From assembly GCA_036961355.1 (NCBI GenBank), contig JBALVL010000025.1, forward strand, positions 1 through 64,000: a stretch of DNA of 64,000 bases, given 5' to 3'. Positions 63,948-64,000 of this stretch are shown here, piece after piece. Within the stretch, counting starts at the first letter, position 1. The number at the start of each line of letters is the position of its first letter. Source of the DNA: Motiliproteus sp036961355. Its GTDB lineage: Bacteria; Pseudomonadota; Gammaproteobacteria; Pseudomonadales; Balneatricaceae. A program made the position numbers and the translations under genes. A model generated the notes under the pieces. The model had not been told where the DNA came from. It saw nothing but the letters and a program-made list of their open reading frames with translations, and searched no databases.

Positions 63948-63981
63948 TCTATCCATTCCATTCCAAACAGGAATAGATAGA
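63948..63981. promoter_or_regulatory. Inverted repeat upstream of leuC
   Basis: TCTATCCATTCC (63948-63959) and GGAATAGATAGA (63970-63981) are complementary at 11 of 12 positions around a 10-base spacer, about 136 bases upstream of the leuC start. This could be an operator, for instance for a LysR-type regulator beyond the window edge, but no regulator gene is visible here. Confidence 0.4.
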
Positions 63982-64000
63982 TCACTAACGAGTGAGGAGC

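Overview
The window looks like a chromosome segment of a heterotrophic gammaproteobacterium, most likely a marine member of the Oceanospirillales or a pseudomonad relative. This is inferred from gene content and order, not from a marker gene. Three blocks support it: gltA divergent from sdhCDAB-sucAB-lpd-sucCD; an unbroken leuCDB-asd-fimV-truA-trpFBA-accD-folC-SPOR-cvpA-purF-metZ run; and a hutC/hutIGUH locus with a GntR-type repressor. There is no rRNA, tRNA, CRISPR array or prophage, and base composition is even. Nearly all of the window is core genome; the one clear mobile element is an IS110-family (IS1111-type) insertion.

Layout. 0.1-6.6 kb: histidine utilisation, with repressor hutC facing away from hutI-hutG-hutU-hutH and a perfect 11+11 bp inverted repeat over the hutI promoter and start region. 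6.6-7.5 kb: a periplasmic solute-binding protein, then a perfectly palindromic bidirectional terminator. 7.5-20.8 kb: the TCA cluster, in which sdhCDAB, sucAB, lpd and sucCD read leftward and gltA reads rightward from a shared control region. 21-27.7 kb: rlmKL, rmf, pyrD, several small conserved or unknown proteins and a YlqF-type ribosome-assembly GTPase.

28-45.5 kb is the most individual part. It holds an EAL-like/HDOD signalling protein, a cysteine desulfurase fused to its SufE/CsdE sulfur acceptor, an unknown outer-membrane barrel-like protein, a secreted protein made of two copies of a surface-antigen-like domain, tcdA, the IS1111-type element just upstream of tcdA, trmJ, an orphan BatD-like protein, a yfcH-like epimerase, riboflavin synthase and a diguanylate cyclase. 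It ends with a cluster of an ECF sigma factor, a small zinc-finger anti-sigma factor, a hemerythrin-like protein and a PilZ protein, preceded by DUF547 and carboxymuconolactone-decarboxylase-like genes.

45.7-64 kb: a leftward biosynthetic run. It covers leucine (leuCDB), the aspartate-family branch point (asd), polar pole/pilus organisation (fimV), tRNA pseudouridylation (truA), tryptophan (trpFBA), fatty acid synthesis (accD), folate (folC), cell division (SPOR protein), purines (cvpA-purF) and methionine (metZ). No obviously new multi-gene system is present. The best leads are the IS1111 element with its predicted guide-RNA end, the CsdA-CsdE fusion near tcdA, the sigma/hemerythrin/PilZ cluster, and the two unknown secreted/outer-membrane proteins.
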